NCBI GenBank assembly: GCA_013824045.1 | Contig: PNND01000453.1 | Location: 1-26,915 of the forward strand | Length of the DNA stretch: 26,915 nucleotides | Reading direction: 5' to 3' | DNA from: Rhodobacter sp. | GTDB taxonomy: Bacteria; Pseudomonadota; Alphaproteobacteria; Rhodobacterales; Rhodobacteraceae | Part shown: positions 24,607-26,915 of the stretch, piece after piece | How positions within the stretch are numbered: the first letter of the stretch is position 1 | How the letters are laid out: the number at the start of each line of letters is the position of its first letter | Position numbers and translations under genes: made by a program | Notes under the pieces: model-generated | What the model saw: only the letters and a program-made list of their open reading frames with translations | What the model was told of the DNA's origin: nothing | Databases searched by the model: none

Positions 24607-26589
24607 TCAAGCATACTCTGCAATGATTGCCCTAGTCGTCTGGACAGCCACCGCCAGCTCTGTCCTGTCTCCTTCCTTGAGCCCCAGTCCGGCCGGATCG
24701 AACGCCACCTGACCTGACCCACGGCCTCCCGCCGCAGCGCGTGCCGCTCGGCCCCGCGCGCGATTTGACACGGCTAGACTCGGAACCTTTGTGTCCGTCG
24801 TCGGTGCCTCAACTGCCTTGGATGAGCCTTCTGCTCCAGAATCCCTAGCTCCCGCAGCCGCCCGCACCTCCTGCAGTTCCTGCTTCAGCTTTTCCACGGT
24901 CTCCCGCGTCTCGGTCATCTGTCGATCTCGCCGCAGCCCGTCTTCATCAGGGTACGGGAAACTCCCCGCCTGACCTGCGTGCAGCACCCGCAGCGCTGGA
25001 TCCTCGAAATACTTGATCCGCCGGGCCCGGATCGGCATCTGTGCGTCAATCACGAGGATCACTTCGTCCAGGTCCATGCGCCGGGCCTCGTCCTCGGTCA
25101 GGAGCGGCGTGTCCTCGGTACGCTCAGAAACGCTGCGCCCCTCAAAGGGATTGCGACCAACGGCGCGGGACCGAGTTACCACGCGCTTGGTGGTCTTGCC
25201 CACGGCCTGGCTTAACTCTTCGATGGTCTTCTGTTCGGACGGGGTGAGGTAGAGCTTCACGCCCGCGCCGCCCTGCAGGGAACGGCGCGTGTTCTCGCCA
25301 TAGATCTCGTCCAGCGCCGGGATGGTCTGAGTGACGATGGCAAGGTTCCCGCCGAAGGAGCGCAGCGTCTTGATGCTCTCGGCGACGATCGGCATCTTCC
25401 CGAGCCTGTCGAACTCATCGAGCATGATCATCACGGGCCAAGGCTCGTCGTCGCCCGGCTCCTGCGCCTGAAGCGAGGCGATCAAGTCCGAGAAGAACAG
25501 CCGGATCAGCGGGGCAAGGGGGCGGATCATCTCGGACTCCACCACGAGATAGATTGCGTGCGGCCGCCGCCGAAGGTCCCGGAAGGAGAAATCTGAGGTC
25601 GCGGTTGCCGCGTCGATCGCCCGGTTGTCCCAGGTATCGAGACCCGAGGTCATCAAGAGCGAGAGGTAGGAGGTCAGGGTGTCGTTGTTGGTTGAAGCCA
25701 TGCGCTCGAAGATCAGCTTGGCCGAGGTGTTCTTCACCTCATGCGCTCGCTTCAGGTATTCCTTCTGCTTGTCGCCACCCGAGGCGGTAATCCGGTAGAT
25801 CTCGCCGATGGTCGGTACGCCGCGCTCGAAGGCCAGAAGGCCAGCCGCGACGAACAGGTCGATGCCGCCTGCCAGAAGACCGCTCAACTTTTCGTTGTCG
25901 GTCTGCAGGAAGAGCTTGGCCGTGAGCTTCAGTTCCATCTGTTGCCGGTCGGGGTTGGTCATCGCCGCGATGCGGGCCAGCGGGTTGTAGCGGTGCGTGG
26001 GGCGGTCCCAATCAGTCGGCGCGAACCGGTACACCTTGTCGCCCATGCTGGCGCGGAAGCGCGAGGTCTCGCGGAAGTTTTCGCCCTTAACGTCGAGTAC
26101 GACGGCTGAGCCTTTGTAGGTGAGCAGGTTCGGGATCACGAAGCCCACGCCCTTGCCCCGGCCGGTGGGCGCCACGATCAGCGCATGTGGGAAGGTCTTG
26201 GACACCAGGAACGGGCGCTTCGATTTCGGGGGGCCGAGCTTGCCGAGAAGGAAGCCGCCACCCGGTTTGGCGAAGAAGCCGTTGCGCTTCATCTCGCCCC
26301 GGGTCTGCCAATGCGTCGTGCCGAAGCGTGTGAGAGCATCGCCGAGAAGCGTAACGCTCAGCATCAGTGCTGCGACGCCGAAGCCCGCGAGGATCAGGTT
26401 CACCCAGAGGAAGTCGCGCGGGGCGGTGGCCCCAAGCGCGCGGTATTCCCGTGCGAGCAAGGTGATGTCGAAGGCCTGCGTCGACAGGCCGTAACGGATG
26501 GTCAGGTAGCCCGTGGCCACGACATAGCCGATTGCGAGACCGACCAGCGTCAGGCTCAGGATCCCGCCTGCGATCTTCCCCTTATCCAT
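24607..26589 (-). CDS. VirD4/TraG-type conjugative coupling protein
   Basis: The 660-residue protein has two N-terminal membrane helices (about 7-30 and 60-82). The Walker A Ala-Pro-Thr-Gly-Arg-Gly-Lys-Gly is at 140-147, and the Walker B Val-Met-Ile-Met-Leu-Asp-Glu-Phe-Asp is at about 386-394. The C-terminal 100 residues are low-complexity with a coiled-coil stretch, then Ala/Gly-rich. Coupling proteins bring the relaxase-DNA complex to the type IV channel and hydrolyse ATP. The start at 26589 overlaps the preceding gene by 8 bases and gives the classic short cytoplasmic lead to helix 1; an ATG at 26610 is possible. Whether it is closer to VirD4 or TraG cannot be decided by eye. Confidence 0.92.
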   Translation of the reverse strand: MDKGKIAGGILSLTLVGLAIGYVVATGYLTIRYGLSTQAFDITLLAREYRALGATAPRDFLWVNLILAGFGVAALMLSVTLLGDALTRFGTTHWQTRGEMKRNGFFAKPGGGFLLGKLGPPKSKRPFLVSKTFPHALIVAPTGRGKGVGFVIPNLLTYKGSAVVLDVKGENFRETSRFRASMGDKVYRFAPTDWDRPTHRYNPLARIAAMTNPDRQQMELKLTAKLFLQTDNEKLSGLLAGGIDLFVAAGLLAFERGVPTIGEIYRITASGGDKQKEYLKRAHEVKNTSAKLIFERMASTNNDTLTSYLSLLMTSGLDTWDNRAIDAATATSDFSFRDLRRRPHAIYLVVESEMIRPLAPLIRLFFSDLIASLQAQEPGDDEPWPVMIMLDEFDRLGKMPIVAESIKTLRSFGGNLAIVTQTIPALDEIYGENTRRSLQGGAGVKLYLTPSEQKTIEELSQAVGKTTKRVVTRSRAVGRNPFEGRSVSERTEDTPLLTEDEARRMDLDEVILVIDAQMPIRARRIKYFEDPALRVLHAGQAGSFPYPDEDGLRRDRQMTETRETVEKLKQELQEVRAAAGARDSGAEGSSKAVEAPTTDTKVPSLAVSNRARGRAARAAAGGRGSGQVAFDPAGLGLKEGDRTELAVAVQTTRAIIAEYA

Positions 26590-26915
26590 GGGTGATGCCC
26601 TTCTCGCCATGCGCCGCGGCGTGACGCGCGCGTTGCGACTCGATCTGCTCTTCGGCCAAGGCGTCGAGCACCCGCTCCATGGCAGGGCCGTGGGCGGTCA
26701 CTTCGCTGCTCTCGAGATAGGCCTTGGCAAGTTCCAGCTGCCGCAGCGGGTCCTGGCTGAACTTGTCCAGAACCTCGGCATTTCCCGCGCGCAACCCCGC
26801 AACCGCGTCCGGCGTCAAACTCCTGTCGATCTGCGCGACGAAGCGCTGCTGCTCCGCCTCTGACATTGGCGGCGGATCGCCGGCCTCCGCCCGGCGCAGA
26901 TAATCGGCGACAGCA
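26582..26915 (-). CDS. Small conjugation-associated protein, 5' end outside window
   Basis: The frame is open to the window edge and the upstream codons (Ala-Asp-Tyr-Leu-Arg-Arg-Ala-Glu-Ala) look coding, so the ATG at 26866 is probably internal and the gene starts outside. Visible residues are helical and hydrophilic, with Arg/Glu/Ala-rich segments and no known motif. It overlaps the coupling-protein start by 8 bases, so it is cotranslated with it. It may be a relaxosome accessory protein or the C-terminus of a larger transfer protein; I do not recognise it. Confidence 0.6.
   Translation of the reverse strand, partial: AVADYLRRAEAGDPPPMSEAEQQRFVAQIDRSLTPDAVAGLRAGNAEVLDKFSQDPLRQLELAKAYLESSEVTAHGPAMERVLDALAEEQIESQRARHAAAHGEKGITHG

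Overview
The window looks like accessory, probably plasmid-borne DNA from an alphaproteobacterium of the Rhodobacterales type (Paracoccus/Rhodobacter/Roseobacter relatives). The reasons are high GC with strong third-position bias, a fused NarK1-NarK2 transporter, a cysteine-free FNR-type regulator divergent from narK, and NnrS/NnrU and DUF6522 proteins, all of which I know mainly from this group. The taxonomic call is inference from gene content, not a database result.

The two ends belong to a conjugative type IV secretion system. The left edge (1-418, +) holds the C-terminus of a VirB6/TrbL-like membrane protein. The right edge (24607-26915, -) holds a VirD4/TraG coupling protein preceded by the end of a small conjugation-associated protein. 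About 24 kb of cargo lies between them.

The cargo has four blocks. (1) 525-5337 (-): a tetR-led operon encoding a membrane-fusion protein, an FtsX/MacB-like permease, an ABC ATPase, a small four-helix membrane protein and a sterol-desaturase/fatty-acid-hydroxylase protein. A near-perfect 26-bp palindrome overlaps its putative promoter. (2) 5392-9693: a nitric-oxide stress module. An NsrR-type Rrf2 regulator with a translationally coupled DUF6522 protein (-) diverges from a group III truncated globin, a hemerythrin-domain (Ric/DnrN-like) protein, a 5-formyltetrahydrofolate cyclo-ligase-like protein, NnrS and NnrU (+). A 23-bp NsrR-like palindrome lies in the divergent gap. (3) 9697-23970: a NarR/FNR-type regulator (-) diverges from a long operon narK-narG-narH-narJ-narI, followed by a parvulin-type isomerase, a second hemerythrin-like protein, a beta-carbonic anhydrase, MoeA and a DUF2478 protein (+). 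FNR-type boxes lie in the gap. (4) 23971-24602: an AT-richer spacer with inverted repeats and a small Cys-rich DUF1858 protein.

Together the cargo supports nitrate respiration: nitrate uptake and nitrite export, the membrane-bound reductase, its chaperones, and its molybdenum-cofactor supply. It also provides defence against the nitric oxide that follows. There is no nitrite, NO or N2O reductase in the window, so the visible pathway stops at nitrite. The best candidates for something new are the accessory tail of the nar operon (isomerase, hemerythrin, carbonic anhydrase), the NsrR-controlled folate-family enzyme, a possible split Ric repair protein, and the pairing of a DevBCA-like exporter with a lipid hydroxylase.
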